Origin: an uncultured Dehalococcoidia bacterium
GTDB taxonomy: Bacteria > Chloroflexota > Dehalococcoidia > Lucifugimonadales > UBA3495
NCBI GenBank assembly: GCA_958296225.1
Contig: OY282456.1
Coordinates: 1,302,001-1,366,000 of the forward strand
Reading direction: 5' to 3'
Length of the DNA stretch: 64,000 nucleotides
Below the pieces are notes generated by a model, which was not told the origin of the DNA, did not search any database, and saw nothing but the letters and a program-made list of their open reading frames with translations. Each line of letters starts with the position of its first letter. The stretch's first letter is position 1. Position numbers and translations under genes: made by a program. This document shows, one piece after another, positions 49,573 through 59,848 of this stretch.

Positions 49573-50478
49573 ATGCCTTACCATCCTCAAGCGGATATAG
49601 CCATTATCGGCGGCAGCGGCCTGTACGAGATACAGGGGTTTAATGAAACCGCCGTGGTGGATATTGACACCCCCTACGGCAAGCCCAGCGACGCCATTAC
49701 CATCGGCGAACTGCAGGGCGTATCGGTGGCCTTTCTGCCCCGGCACGGGCGGGGCCACCGGGTCAGCCCGTCGGAGCTGCCCTTTCGCGCCAACATCTAC
49801 GCCCTGAAAACGCTGGGCGTCAAGCGCATCGTATCGGTCAGCGCGGTGGGCAGTCTGCAAGCCCGCTTTGAGCCGCAGCATCTGGTCGTTCCCGACCAGC
49901 TGATTGACCGCACCCGTTTCCGCGACAGCACCTTTTTTGAGGATGGCGTGGTGGCCCACATCACCTTTGCCGAACCCTTCTGCCCCGGCGTCAGCCGGGT
50001 CATCGCCGGCGGCGGCGCGGGGCAGGGCATTCCGACTCACGCCGGCGCTACTCTGGTGGTGATGGAAGGGCCCGCCTTTTCCACCAAAGCCGAGTCGCAA
50101 ATGTACCGTGCCTGGGGCGGCGACCTGATCGGTATGACCGCCATCCCGGAGGCCAAGCTGGCCCGCGAAGCCGAAATGTGCTACGGCACCATGGCCTGGG
50201 TCACCGACTATGACTGCTGGCACCCCGACCACGATGCCGTAACCGTGGAGATGGTGGTGGAAAATCTGGTTGCCAACATCGCCAACAGCCGCATCATCCT
50301 GCGCCACATTATGCCGGAACTGACGGCGCTGGGCCCCTGCGAGTGCCAGACGGCCCTGGCCAACGCCGTCATCACCGACCGGGCAATGATACCCGACGCC
50401 GTGCGCCGCCGGCTGTACCCTATCGCCGGCCGCCATCTGGCCCCACCGCAACCCAACAGCCCAACAGGAGGTAACTAA
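49573..50478 (+). CDS. mtnP: S-methyl-5'-thioadenosine phosphorylase
   Basis: 301 residues. It phosphorolyses methylthioadenosine to adenine and methylthioribose-1-phosphate, the substrate of MtnA. Motifs: IAIIGGSGLYEIQGF, FLPRHGRGHRVSPSELPFRA, VSVSAVGSLQ, VVMEGPAFSTKAESQMYRAW and AREAEMCYGTMAWVTDYDCW. The next gene starts immediately after its stop. Confidence 0.95.
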   Translation: MPYHPQADIAIIGGSGLYEIQGFNETAVVDIDTPYGKPSDAITIGELQGVSVAFLPRHGRGHRVSPSELPFRANIYALKTLGVKRIVSVSAVGSLQARFEPQHLVVPDQLIDRTRFRDSTFFEDGVVAHITFAEPFCPGVSRVIAGGGAGQGIPTHAGATLVVMEGPAFSTKAESQMYRAWGGDLIGMTAIPEAKLAREAEMCYGTMAWVTDYDCWHPDHDAVTVEMVVENLVANIANSRIILRHIMPELTALGPCECQTALANAVITDRAMIPDAVRRRLYPIAGRHLAPPQPNSPTGGN

Positions 50479-50838
50479 ATGCCCCGACAAAACCCCGGCG
50501 AACCTTATTACCGGGTCGATTCTCCCGAAGCGCTACAAATCCTGCAGGCCGACCCGGAGGGCACGGTAGTGATTGACGTGCGCCGGGACGACGAATGGGT
50601 CACCGGCCACGCCGCCGGCGCCACCCACATCAACGTTGACGACCTGGCCGGGCGGATGGACGAAGTGCCGGAGGACAAGAAAATCCTGTTCATCTGCGCT
50701 GCCGGCGTCCGCAGCGGCCTGGCCTGCGAGCTGGCGGCGGCCATGGGCTACGACTCGGAAATGCTCTACAACATTGACGACGGGACGCCGGCCTGGATTG
50801 CCGCCGGCAACCCCACTTCCTACGGCGACAACCCGTAG
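50479..50838 (+). CDS. Rhodanese-domain protein
   Basis: 119 residues, single rhodanese domain: VVIDVRRDDEWVTGHAAGAT followed by the active-site loop ILFICAAGVRSGLACELAAA with the catalytic Cys. It could carry persulfide sulfur. It starts at the base after the mtnP stop, so it is translationally linked to sulfur salvage. Confidence 0.85.
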   Translation: MPRQNPGEPYYRVDSPEALQILQADPEGTVVIDVRRDDEWVTGHAAGATHINVDDLAGRMDEVPEDKKILFICAAGVRSGLACELAAAMGYDSEMLYNIDDGTPAWIAAGNPTSYGDNP

Positions 50839-50864
50839 GGGCGGGCGAGTGGCAAACCCGCCCC
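50838..50864. repeat. GC-rich hairpin repeat between the rhodanese and ahcY genes
   Basis: GGGGCGGG (50838-50845) and CCCGCCCC (50857-50864) form an 8-bp stem with an 11-base loop. It is of the GTAGGGGCGGG type found in several gaps of this window. There is no T-run, so it is more likely a repeat or RNA-stability hairpin than a terminator. Confidence 0.6.
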
Positions 50865-50899
50865 GGCCGCAGACTTAAGACTTACACAATGCGAGGTAA

Positions 50900-52177
<1,278 letters not shown>

Positions 52178-52265
52178 CTCATCCGCCCCCCGCAATTGGC
52201 GATGGTCAGGTTAAATCAAAATCCCGCTTATCCTGTCCATTGATACAACAAGGAGGAATCCCCCA

Positions 52266-53510
52266 ATGCCAATACAGTTTATGACCTCGCCCAAGTACCT
52301 GCTCACTTCCGAGTCGGTCACTGAGGGCCACCCCGACAAAGTGTGCGACCAGATTTCCGACGCCGTGCTGGACGCCGCTTTCTCCGCTGACCCCATGAGC
52401 CGCGTGGCCTGTGAAACCGTGGCCGGCAAAAATCTGGTGATGGTCACCGGCGAAATCACCACCCAGGCCGAGCTGGACTTTGACGCCATCACCCGCCAGA
52501 CCCTGCTGGAAATCGGCTACACCGACCTCAAGTATGGAATTGACGGCCACTCTTGCGGCATCATCGCCAACGCCAGCCAGCAGTCCCCGGACATCAACGC
52601 CGGCGTTACCACTGCCCTGGAGCACCGGGCCAACGGCACCGAGGCCGGCGCGCGCCGCGCCACCGGCGCCGGCGACCAGGGCATGATGGTGGGCTTCGCC
52701 TGCAACGAAACCGACAGCCTGATGCCCCTTACCGTTGACCTCTCCCATCGCCTGGTGGAACGGCTGGCCGCCGTCCGCAAGGATGGCACGCTGCCCTACC
52801 TGGGGCCGGACGGCAAGTCGCAAGTCACCGTGGAATACCGCTACGGCCAGCCCCACCGCGTGGACGCTATCGTCGTCAGCAGCCAGCACGACGATGCCGA
52901 AGACCGCGACGCTTTCCGCGCCCAAATCCGCGCCGACGTTATTGAACACGTCATCAAGCCCATCGTGCCGGCGCACCTGCTGGACGACGACACCAAGTAT
53001 TACGTCAACCCCAGCGGCTGGTTTGTGGTTGGCGGGCCGCAGGGCGATACCGGGCTGACCGGGCGCAAGATTCTGGTGGACACCTACGGCGGCATTGCCC
53101 GCCACGGCGGCGGCGCTTTCTCCGGCAAGGACCCGACCAAAGTTGACCGCTCCGGCGCTTACGCCGCCCGCTACGTCGCCAAGAACCTGGTGGCCGCCGG
53201 GCTGGCCGACCGGGTTGAGGTGCTGGTCTCCTACGCCATCGGCGTCGCCGACCCCATCTCGGTAGCCGTGGAAACCTTTGACACCAACCACCTGCCCAAT
53301 GAGCGCATTGAGGAACTGGTGCGCGAGTACTTTGACCTGCGCCCCGGCGCCATCATTGAAGACCTGGAACTGCGCCGCCCCATCTACCGCAAGACCGCCG
53401 CCTACGGCCACTTTGGCCGCAGCGACCTTGACCTTCCCTGGGAGCGCACCGACAAGGCTGAGGCCCTCAAGCAGGCCGCCGGCGCGCTGGCCGCCCCCGC
53501 CGGCGACTAA
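52266..53510 (+). CDS. metK: S-adenosylmethionine synthetase
   Basis: 414 residues, ATG with AAGGAGG upstream. It makes SAM from methionine and ATP. Motifs: [56 protein letters not shown], and the phosphate loop [24 protein letters not shown] segment near residue 275. The start is preceded by a copy of the ATCCCGCTTATCCTGTCC repeat (52215-52240). No separate riboswitch is seen before it. Confidence 0.95.
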   Translation: MPIQFMTSPKYLLTSESVTEGHPDKVCDQISDAVLDAAFSADPMSRVACETVAGKNLVMVTGEITTQAELDFDAITRQTLLEIGYTDLKYGIDGHSCGIIANASQQSPDINAGVTTALEHRANGTEAGARRATGAGDQGMMVGFACNETDSLMPLTVDLSHRLVERLAAVRKDGTLPYLGPDGKSQVTVEYRYGQPHRVDAIVVSSQHDDAEDRDAFRAQIRADVIEHVIKPIVPAHLLDDDTKYYVNPSGWFVVGGPQGDTGLTGRKILVDTYGGIARHGGGAFSGKDPTKVDRSGAYAARYVAKNLVAAGLADRVEVLVSYAIGVADPISVAVETFDTNHLPNERIEELVREYFDLRPGAIIEDLELRRPIYRKTAAYGHFGRSDLDLPWERTDKAEALKQAAGALAAPAGD

Positions 53511-53621
53511 TTGGCCGGCGCTTTCCTTCCTGATGTGATGCGCCCTTCGCCCAGGTCGGTGAGGGGCGTATCCGCATTGATTAGCCGGCTGCTAATCAGC
53601 CGATTTCCGGGGCCGGGCAAT

Positions 53622-54056
53622 ATGGACCGGATAGTGCCATTGCGCCGTTTTCTCTCCTGGCTGATTGACCGGCTGCTGTTCCTGGCGGCCGGCGTCGCCG
53701 TTCTGTTTATCATCCAGCTAGCGGGTTTCCCCGGTTCCGGGCTAATCAGGTTTGACCTGTATGATTTGATAGCGATACAGGTTCCGCTGACCCTGCTGAT
53801 TACCTATGCCATCTGGTTTGGCGTCGTCATCACGTTTGGGCCGCCGGGCCGCCGTCTGACCGGCACCGACGTCCGCCGCCGTCAGGGCGGCGCGCCCAGC
53901 TTGCCGATGAAACTGACCCGTTCCATAGTCAAGCTTTTGCTGCACATCACCATCATCGGCTTCATCGTTGACGCCGTGTTTATCTGCGTTGACCGGGCGG
54001 AACGGCGTTCCATCCCCGACCGCATGGCCGGTACTGTCGTCGCCCGCCGCCGCTGA
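53622..54056 (+). CDS. RDD-family membrane protein
   Basis: 144 residues from the ATG at 53622; a longer in-frame start at 53511 is less likely. The RDD pattern is clear: FLSWLIDRLLFLAAGVAVLF, a second helix pair (IAIQVPLTLLITYAIWFGVV), TFGPPGRRLTGTDVRRRQGG and a closing SIPDRMAGTVVARR. Function unknown. Related genes are at 27159-28136 and 57143-57478. Confidence 0.75.
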   Translation: MDRIVPLRRFLSWLIDRLLFLAAGVAVLFIIQLAGFPGSGLIRFDLYDLIAIQVPLTLLITYAIWFGVVITFGPPGRRLTGTDVRRRQGGAPSLPMKLTRSIVKLLLHITIIGFIVDAVFICVDRAERRSIPDRMAGTVVARRR

Positions 54057-54127
54057 CGCGGGCTGCTTTTCGTTTCCTGCGGCAAGGTTCCGTTCCCATA
54101 GGTGTCGGCAAGGCGGGTTGCCGGCTA

Positions 54128-54816
54128 GGCAGCGTTCCGTTTCAGGCGCCAATGGACGGCGGCGGCGGTTACGGCGTGGCTGACCGACCGGCACAGGGCA
54201 CGGGCGGCGCGGGCGTAATCGCTGGCGGCGATGTTGGCGGGAGGTGAAGTTGAGGTAGTGGCGGCTGCGATTGAGGTGGTGGGCTGGGTTCATTGGCAAT
54301 GCTCCTTGCTGGTTCAGGTGGTCGGGGTTCCGGTTCAGGCTATCGGGGTTCGGCGGTTGGCGGGATATGGTGAGCGAGCCAGAGGTTACCGGTCATTGTC
54401 AGCCCCACGGCCGGGGGTTTTACGCAAAGTTTTGCTCCGATGGTTCGTGAACTGCGCTTTAAGGCGCAGCCACGCAGCGCGGTGGCAGTCGCTGTTGGCC
54501 GGTTAGACCGTTCTCGCGTAAGCATTGGACGAGGGGTCTCCACGACGCCGGTATGCGATTTTGTGCTGACTGGCCGTTGACGACCGGTTGACCTCTGGCA
54601 GGACTGAGATTCACGTGATAGATTGCAGTATAGTACCGATGTTCGCAGTTGTCAAAGGGGGGTTGTCAGTGGGCCGTTGCAAAGTGCGGGCGGCTGGTTT
54701 TGCGGGCGCCGGATTTCCCTGACGCCGAGCGCTACCCCTCTCCCAACCCTCTCCCACAAAGGGAGAGGGCTTTAATGACTTTGCAAAGCCCCGACCGCCG
54801 GAAACGGAACGCTACC
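54128..54816 (-). mobile_element. 689-bp non-autonomous mobile element carrying the structured RNA, copy 2 (inverted)
   Basis: Ends 54128-54150 (GGCAGCGTTCCGTTTCAGG...) and 54794-54816 are inverted, with a perfect 9-bp duplication TGCCGGCTA at 54119-54127 and 54817-54825. Contents match copy 1 read backwards: CCCTCTCCC repeat, promoter, RNA, AAGGAG and ATG (MNPAHH...). After the ATG this copy keeps about 170 more bases than copy 1, including a frame ending VTAAAVHWRLKRNAA at the terminal repeat. The right duplication includes the stop codon of the Uma2 gene. Confidence 0.85.
54378..54620 (-). ncRNA. Candidate structured RNA, copy 2
   Basis: Nearly identical to copy 1 over the scaffold. The closing helix uses 54591-54599 with 54378-54386, and ACCGGTC with GACCGGT pairs here without the bulge seen in copy 1. 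The promoter is TTGACA (54650-54655) and TATACT (54627-54632), 17 bp apart, reverse strand. The leader differs from copy 1 at several positions while the scaffold has only a few changes. Confidence 0.65.
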
Positions 54817-54822
54817 TGCCGG

Positions 54823-55533
54823 CTAGCGGTTCTGGAGGCGTCTGAGCTGCGCCTCCAGCTCCTGGACGCGGGCTTCGGCGGCATTGCGTTCGGCTTCGGC
54901 GGCGTTGCGCTCCCGTATCAATTCCTGCCGGTTAGGCAGAAACTTTCCCGTCGCCGGGTCCAAAAACCGGAACCAGCCCAGTCTGCCGTGCAGCTCCAGG
55001 TTCAGCAGCGGGCTGAAACCCCGGCACTCCCCGCTCTCCGCGTCAACGGCAATGGGTTCATACCGCCCGGCCGCCAGCCGGTAGCCCTGCAACAGCGGCG
55101 TCAAATACCTTCGCTCCGGGTCGTAGCGCCAGTATTCCTGCACTCCCCAGCGCTCATACAGCTCCTGCTTGAACCCCAGGTCGTTGCGGTAGGTATGCTC
55201 CGACGCTATCTCCATAGCGAACACGGGAACCTCGTGCTCCAGCCACAAAAAATACGACCGGCGCAGTTCGCTGCCCACGTTGGGAATCACGTACACGTCG
55301 GGCGACACGCTCGCCCGGATGTTGCCCGGCTGGTAATAGATGAACATTTCGCTGGCCACCAGCGTCGTCGGGTCGTCAAGCCAGGTCTCCAGCGCGCTTT
55401 GCATATAGGCTTGGGGGACGAAATGAAACATCGACTCTACCGGCAGTACGTCGTGCGCGTCGGGGTAATAGACGCCGTCATCCGGCACGGGCGGCCGGGA
55501 CGGCTTGGGCTGGGCGGTTCGGGGTGTAGTCAT
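54823..55533 (-). CDS. Uma2-family putative endonuclease (DUF820), third copy
   Basis: 236 residues, not close to the tandem pair at 10.7-12.4 kb. Motifs: VSPDVYVIPNVGSELRRSYF, the strand VPVFAMEIASEHTYRNDLGF, the Lys-containing KQELYERWGVQEYWRYDPER, then a C-terminal coiled coil with repeated RNAAEAE. The stop codon lies inside the 9-bp duplication of the neighbouring mobile element, so the insertion kept the reading frame end intact. Function unknown. Confidence 0.8.
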   Translation of the reverse strand: MTTPRTAQPKPSRPPVPDDGVYYPDAHDVLPVESMFHFVPQAYMQSALETWLDDPTTLVASEMFIYYQPGNIRASVSPDVYVIPNVGSELRRSYFLWLEHEVPVFAMEIASEHTYRNDLGFKQELYERWGVQEYWRYDPERRYLTPLLQGYRLAAGRYEPIAVDAESGECRGFSPLLNLELHGRLGWFRFLDPATGKFLPNRQELIRERNAAEAERNAAEARVQELEAQLRRLQNR

Positions 55534-55670
55534 CAGGTCGCTCCGGTCGCGAAGGCAGCCTCCGCGACAAAGTTCCTCGGCTGGCGCTGCCGCTCATTAT
55601 ACGTGGAAAGTTCCCGGCGCGCTCCTCTATTATATTCTGGCGGGCGCCGCCGCTATGCTAAAATTGCGTT

Positions 55671-57083
55671 ATGGACACACCAATCAAATTCGGCACCGAC
55701 GGCTGGCGCGGTATCATCGCCGACGACTTTACTTTTGCCAATGTGGCCCGCTGCGCGCAGGGATTGGCCGATTACCTGCGGGCGGATGGTTCGGCCGGGA
55801 AGGGGCTGGTGGTGGGTTACGATACCCGGTTTGCCTCGCGGGAGTTTGCGGAGACGGTGGCCGGGGTAATAGCCGCCAACGGCATCCCCGTGTACCAGTG
55901 CCAGGAGCCGGCCCCGACGCCCGTGGTTAGCCACCAGGTGGTTTTGCGCGGCGCGGCCGGCGGCGTGGTCATCACTTCGAGCCACAACCCGGCGGCCTGG
56001 AGCGGGTTCAAGTTCAAATCGGCGCAGGGCGGCAGCGCCAGCCAGGCCGTTACCGACGTGCTGGAACTGTGCATTGAGTCTGCCGGGCCGCCGAAAACGC
56101 TGCCTTTGGATGACGGACGCGCCGCCGGGTTAGTCCGGGATATTGACCCCAACCCGCCCTACCGCGAGGCCATCGCCGGATTGGTGAACCTGGACGCCAT
56201 CCGCGCCGCCGGGCTGACCGTGCTGGTGGATGCCATGCACGGGGCCGGGGCCGGATACATTGCCGGCCTGCTGCACGGCGGCGCAACCCGCGTGGCAGAG
56301 CTGCGGGCCGAACCCAACCCGGCGTTTCCCGGCATGGCCCAGCCCGAACCCATCGCCCCCAACTTGACCGGGCTGCGCCGGCGCACGCCGGCTGACGGCG
56401 CGTCGGTGGGCCTGGCGCTGGACGGCGACGCCGACCGCATCGGGTTGGTGGATGAAAACGGGCGGTTCGTGAGCACGCTGGAGGTCTTTTCCCTGCTGGC
56501 CCTGTATCTGCTGGAGCGCGGCGACCGGGGGGCTTTGGTGAAAGGCGTAACCGCGTCGGTGATGCTGAACAAGCTGGCCGAGCGGTACGGCGTCGCCATC
56601 GCCGAGCTGCCCGTGGGGTTCAAGAATATCGGCCCCCGCTTTGTCGCCGAGGACGCGCTGCTGGGGGGCGAGGAGAGCGGCGGGTACGCTTTTCGCGGGC
56701 ATATTCCCGAACGGGACGGCATTCTCAGCGGGCTTTACCTGCTGGAATATATGGCGGTCAGTGGCCTTACGGCGTCCGGGATGGTGCGGCACCTGTTTGA
56801 CGTCGTGGGGGAGCATCATTACCAGCGGCGGGATGTCCGTTTCAATCCGCTGGAGCGGGAGGCCATCCGGCAGCGGTTGGCGGGTTCGTCGCTGCCGGAG
56901 CTGGCCGGGATGCCGGTTCGCAGTATGGATGAGATTGACGGGCGACGCTGGATGCTTGACGCCGGCTGGGTGGCCGCCCGGTTCTCCGGCACCGAACCGT
57001 TGCTCCGCATCTACTGCGAGGCGGACACCACCGCTAACGTGAGTCGTATGCTGGACGCGATGCAGGCGCACCTGGGCGTCTAG
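55671..57083 (+). CDS. Phosphohexomutase (phosphoglucomutase/phosphomannomutase family)
   Basis: 470 residues. Motifs: FGTDGWRGIIADDFT, the phosphoserine loop VVITSSHNPAAWSGFKFK, the metal loop LALDGDADRIGLVDENG, sugar loop GGEESGGYAFRGHIPERDGI and phosphate loop ARFSGTEPLLRIY. It interconverts hexose 1- and 6-phosphates; which sugar is unclear. A TAAAAT -10-like box at 55659-55664 is only 6 bases before the ATG, so the message may be leaderless. Confidence 0.9.
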   Translation: MDTPIKFGTDGWRGIIADDFTFANVARCAQGLADYLRADGSAGKGLVVGYDTRFASREFAETVAGVIAANGIPVYQCQEPAPTPVVSHQVVLRGAAGGVVITSSHNPAAWSGFKFKSAQGGSASQAVTDVLELCIESAGPPKTLPLDDGRAAGLVRDIDPNPPYREAIAGLVNLDAIRAAGLTVLVDAMHGAGAGYIAGLLHGGATRVAELRAEPNPAFPGMAQPEPIAPNLTGLRRRTPADGASVGLALDGDADRIGLVDENGRFVSTLEVFSLLALYLLERGDRGALVKGVTASVMLNKLAERYGVAIAELPVGFKNIGPRFVAEDALLGGEESGGYAFRGHIPERDGILSGLYLLEYMAVSGLTASGMVRHLFDVVGEHHYQRRDVRFNPLEREAIRQRLAGSSLPELAGMPVRSMDEIDGRRWMLDAGWVAARFSGTEPLLRIYCEADTTANVSRMLDAMQAHLGV

Positions 57084-57142
57084 CCGGCCCACCCCACGCC
57101 ATTCGGCGCGAGCCGGAATCCGGTCGTAAAGGAGGAAAGGAT

Positions 57143-57478
57143 ATGGAACCGGCCACACCGGTACGCCGTCTCTTCGCCCTGCTGCTTGACGGGATATTGT
57201 TTTTCCTTGCCCTCATCATCGGCTACGTCATCTGGTGGCTCATCGTGCTGGGGCGGGGACAAACGCCGGGCAAGCAAGTGCTGGGTATCCGCGCGGTCCG
57301 GCGTGGCGGCGGCCCCGCCGGCTGGGGAATAACCTTCGTCCGCGAAATCGTCAAGGGGATAGCCCACGGCTACGTCATCGGGTTCTTCGCCGACATCATC
57401 TTCCTGCTGATGGACGACAACGAGCACCGTTCCTTATCCGACCGCGTGGCGAATACGGTAGTTGTCCGCAACAACTAG
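57143..57478 (+). CDS. Short RDD-family membrane protein
   Basis: 111 residues, ATG with AAGGAGGAAAGG upstream. RDD pattern: VRRLFALLLDGILFFLALII, then GRGQTPGKQVLGIRAVRRGG and the closing SLSDRVANTVVVRN. It is shorter than usual: one N-terminal helix pair has been reduced to a single hydrophobic stretch. Follows the phosphohexomutase by 59 bases. Confidence 0.75.
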   Translation: MEPATPVRRLFALLLDGILFFLALIIGYVIWWLIVLGRGQTPGKQVLGIRAVRRGGGPAGWGITFVREIVKGIAHGYVIGFFADIIFLLMDDNEHRSLSDRVANTVVVRNN

Positions 57479-57516
57479 CCAATCGCAGCGCGCCCATTCC
57501 CTGAGGAGGCCGCCCA

Positions 57517-58104
57517 ATGGTCACCGCCGCCCAGCAGCAGGCAATCGTGGAGTTCTGCCGCGAGCGCCACATCATCAGGTTCTGGCTTCTTGATGAACCG
57601 TTGATTAACGAGCGCATCGGAAAAGGCTGCCCTAGCGCTATCGTAACCTTTCACCCCTATTTCACACCCATCCGGGCCGGGTTCACCCGAATGGAACAGG
57701 AACTGGCAACCATCATCGGGTCTGAGACGGCCCTTTACGCCACCAGTGGCCTGAGTCCCCGGCTAACGGAAAAAGCTCTCACCAAAGCGAACCTCGTGTT
57801 CCCCAACCCGTCTGCGCCACCGGCTACGCCCGAAACCGTCGCCAGGTTCTGCCGGGAACATCACATCACCAAGCTCTGGTTGCTTGACGAATCCATCGAC
57901 ATCCAAGAGGAGTTCAGCCCCAGCGTCATTGTAAATTTCCACCCGGACTACACCCCTGGTATGGAGTTCTTCGAAATCCAGGACGAGCTTGGGATACTGT
58001 TCACCCCCGGGACCACCCTCTACACAGCGGACAGTTTGAGCCCCGGCGAAGCAGAGCGAGCCCTCAATACGGCAGAAGTTTGGTATGCTGACACTGCGGG
58101 ATGA
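57517..58104 (+). CDS. Tandem, apparently inactive MNT-type nucleotidyltransferase antitoxin
   Basis: 195 residues made of two repeats of the MntA-like fold: residues 10-90 (VEFCRERHIIRFWLLDEPLI ... SAIVTFHPYFTP) and 105-190 (ARFCREHHITKLWLLDESID ... SVIVNFHPDYTP). In active MntA the helix start carries GS and the next strand DxD; here GS is replaced by DE in both units and DxD by CPS and SPS. Both active sites thus look lost. It overlaps the HEPN gene by 20 bases. MntA normally adds AMP groups to its HepT partner. Confidence 0.7.
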   Translation: MVTAAQQQAIVEFCRERHIIRFWLLDEPLINERIGKGCPSAIVTFHPYFTPIRAGFTRMEQELATIIGSETALYATSGLSPRLTEKALTKANLVFPNPSAPPATPETVARFCREHHITKLWLLDESIDIQEEFSPSVIVNFHPDYTPGMEFFEIQDELGILFTPGTTLYTADSLSPGEAERALNTAEVWYADTAG

Positions 58105-58426
58105 CTTGGGCTATATGCAGGCTGCCGCGGCGGATGCCATCAGCATTCTGGGTAATGCCAACCTGCAAGAGCTGGAGCGAAACCGTGAAAAGCAGGCCGC
58201 GCTGTGCTACCTGATAATCGTCGTTGGGGAATCGGCCAATCGGGTCCGCCATAGACAAGAACACGTTAACTACCCTGCAATTGACTGGGACGGGCCGATT
58301 AATATGCGGAATGTATTGGTACACCGGCATCATTCCGTCAAGTTAGACCGCGTGTTTGATGTGATAACCAATAGATTTCCCCAGCTCATAACCGCCATAA
58401 ACCTAATTCTGCTGGACTTGCCATGA
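58085..58426 (+). CDS. HepT-like HEPN toxin
   Basis: 113 residues. The HEPN RNase motif Rx4-6H is present in NMRNVLVHRHHSVKLDRV, and the helix AALCYLIIVVGESANRVRHR matches DUF86/HepT. In canonical HepT the motif is RxxxxHxY and the Tyr receives AMP from MntA. Here the Tyr position is His (RNVLVHRH). This loss goes with the missing MntA active sites upstream. It overlaps both neighbours (MNT gene and ccdA). Confidence 0.78.
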   Translation: MLTLRDDLGYMQAAAADAISILGNANLQELERNREKQAALCYLIIVVGESANRVRHRQEHVNYPAIDWDGPINMRNVLVHRHHSVKLDRVFDVITNRFPQLITAINLILLDLP

Positions 58427-59343
58427 CCACCCCCGCCGGTTCCCCAAACCCTGCCGCCAGTCTGTTCGACCGCCTGCCGGTCAGCCGCGGCGTCCTCATC
58501 GCCATCGCCATCGCGGCCGTGGCCTACGCCATTGCCATCGTTGGCGCGCTCTTCGCCCGCAACGCTGCGGGCATCGACAGCGTGAACCGATTTGTTGAAA
58601 TGCTGTCCGGTTCCTCCGGGGCCGGTATCAGCAACCTGGGCATCAAGCTGGGTTTCGCCTACGCGGTGGGCGCGGCGTCGGCGGTCAATCCGTGCGGGTT
58701 TGCCATGCTGCCGGCCTATCTGGGCCTGTACGTCAGCGGGGGCAATCAGGAGCAAGACAGCCGCCGGCCGGTTCGCCTCATCGCGCGGGCCGTCATGGTG
58801 GGCCTGTCGGTATCGGTGGGATTCGTCGTCCTCTTCGGCCTGGTCGGGCTGGTTCTGGGATTTGGCTCGCAGGCCATCGTGGTGTCGGCGCTGCCGTGGG
58901 TGGGCCTTGCAGTGGGCCTGCTGCTTATCGGAGCGGGCGCTTTTATGGCGAGCGGCGGCAAAATCTATACCAGCCTGGCCCAGCGCGCGGCGTCGCGGAT
59001 CGGCGACCCGGGGCAGATGAACGTGCCGGGGTACGTGCTGTTCGGCGTCAGTTACGGGCTGGCGTCGCTGAGTTGCACGCTGCCGCTCTTCCTGGCCGTT
59101 TTGGGCGTGGGGGCCGGCCTGTCATCGGGGTGGCTGGATACGCTGGGCCAGTTCGTGCTGTACGCGGCCGGCATGGGCAGCGTCATCATGGCGCTGACCC
59201 TGGGAATGGCCGTGGCCCGCTCGGTGCTGGTGCGGTGGCTGCGAAAGGCTTTGCCCTACGTGGGCCTGGTGGGAGCGTGGCTCATGGTGGTGGCCGGCAC
59301 TTACATCGTGTTCTACTGGCTGACGCTGGGGGACTTGCTGTAA
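58423..59343 (+). CDS. ccdA: CcdA-family cytochrome c biogenesis / thiol transport protein
   Basis: 306 residues, six or more membrane helices. The two redox Cys regions are visible: AASAVNPCGFAMLPAYLGLY and GLASLSCTLPLFLAVLGVG. CcdA passes electrons across the membrane to thioredoxin-like proteins for heme attachment or disulfide reduction. The N-terminal 45 residues form an extra membrane helix. ATG overlaps the HEPN stop. Partner thiol proteins are not in the window. Confidence 0.88.
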   Translation: MTTPAGSPNPAASLFDRLPVSRGVLIAIAIAAVAYAIAIVGALFARNAAGIDSVNRFVEMLSGSSGAGISNLGIKLGFAYAVGAASAVNPCGFAMLPAYLGLYVSGGNQEQDSRRPVRLIARAVMVGLSVSVGFVVLFGLVGLVLGFGSQAIVVSALPWVGLAVGLLLIGAGAFMASGGKIYTSLAQRAASRIGDPGQMNVPGYVLFGVSYGLASLSCTLPLFLAVLGVGAGLSSGWLDTLGQFVLYAAGMGSVIMALTLGMAVARSVLVRWLRKALPYVGLVGAWLMVVAGTYIVFYWLTLGDLL

Positions 59344-59350
59344 AGGACTG

Positions 59351-59383
59351 CCCGTCGTTCCGGCGAAAACCGGAGCGACGGGG
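59351..59383. terminator. Possible two-way terminator between ccdA and rpsI
   Basis: CCCGTCGTTCCGG (59351-59363) and 59371-59383 form a 13-bp stem with one G-U pair between two converging genes. There is no T-run, so it could also be a REP-like repeat of the CATTCCGGCG...CCGGAAT type. Confidence 0.45.
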
Positions 59384-59389
59384 AACACG

Positions 59390-59803
59390 CTACCGCTTGG
59401 TGTATTGCGGGGCGCGGCGGGCGCGTTTCAGGCCGTACTTCTTGCTTTCCTTGACCCGTGGGTCACGGGTGATGAACCCGGCCCGGCGCAGAGGGGGTTT
59501 CAGGTTGGGGTCAGAAACCACCAGGGCGCGCGAGATGCCGTGTCGGATGGCCTCGGCCTGGGCGTTGACGCCGCCGCCGATGACCTGCGCCATGACGCGG
59601 AACCGGCCCACCGTCTCCGAGGTAACGAAGGGTTCCCGGACGGTGGATTGCCAGGGCAGCCAGTTGAAGTACTCCTCCATGGGCTTGCCGTTAACGATGA
59701 TGGCCGTGCCGCTATCGGGGTAGAGGCGCACTTTGGCGATTGCCGACTTGCGCCGGCCGGTGCCGTAGAAGTACTGCGGCTGCGGTTCTGCCTGGGCTAC
59801 CAT
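59390..59803 (-). CDS. rpsI: 30S ribosomal protein S9
   Basis: 137 residues. Motifs: FYGTGRRKSAIAKVRLYPDS near the N-terminus and the invariant C-terminus DPRVKESKKYGLKRARRAPQ followed by YTKR, which reaches the P-site tRNA. Last gene of the reverse ribosomal operon, after rplM, the standard rplM-rpsI pair. Confidence 0.97.
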   Translation of the reverse strand: MVAQAEPQPQYFYGTGRRKSAIAKVRLYPDSGTAIIVNGKPMEEYFNWLPWQSTVREPFVTSETVGRFRVMAQVIGGGVNAQAEAIRHGISRALVVSDPNLKPPLRRAGFITRDPRVKESKKYGLKRARRAPQYTKR

Positions 59804-59848
59804 TGGATACCTGCCTGTCGTGGAGAGGATGGCTGAGATTATAGAGGG

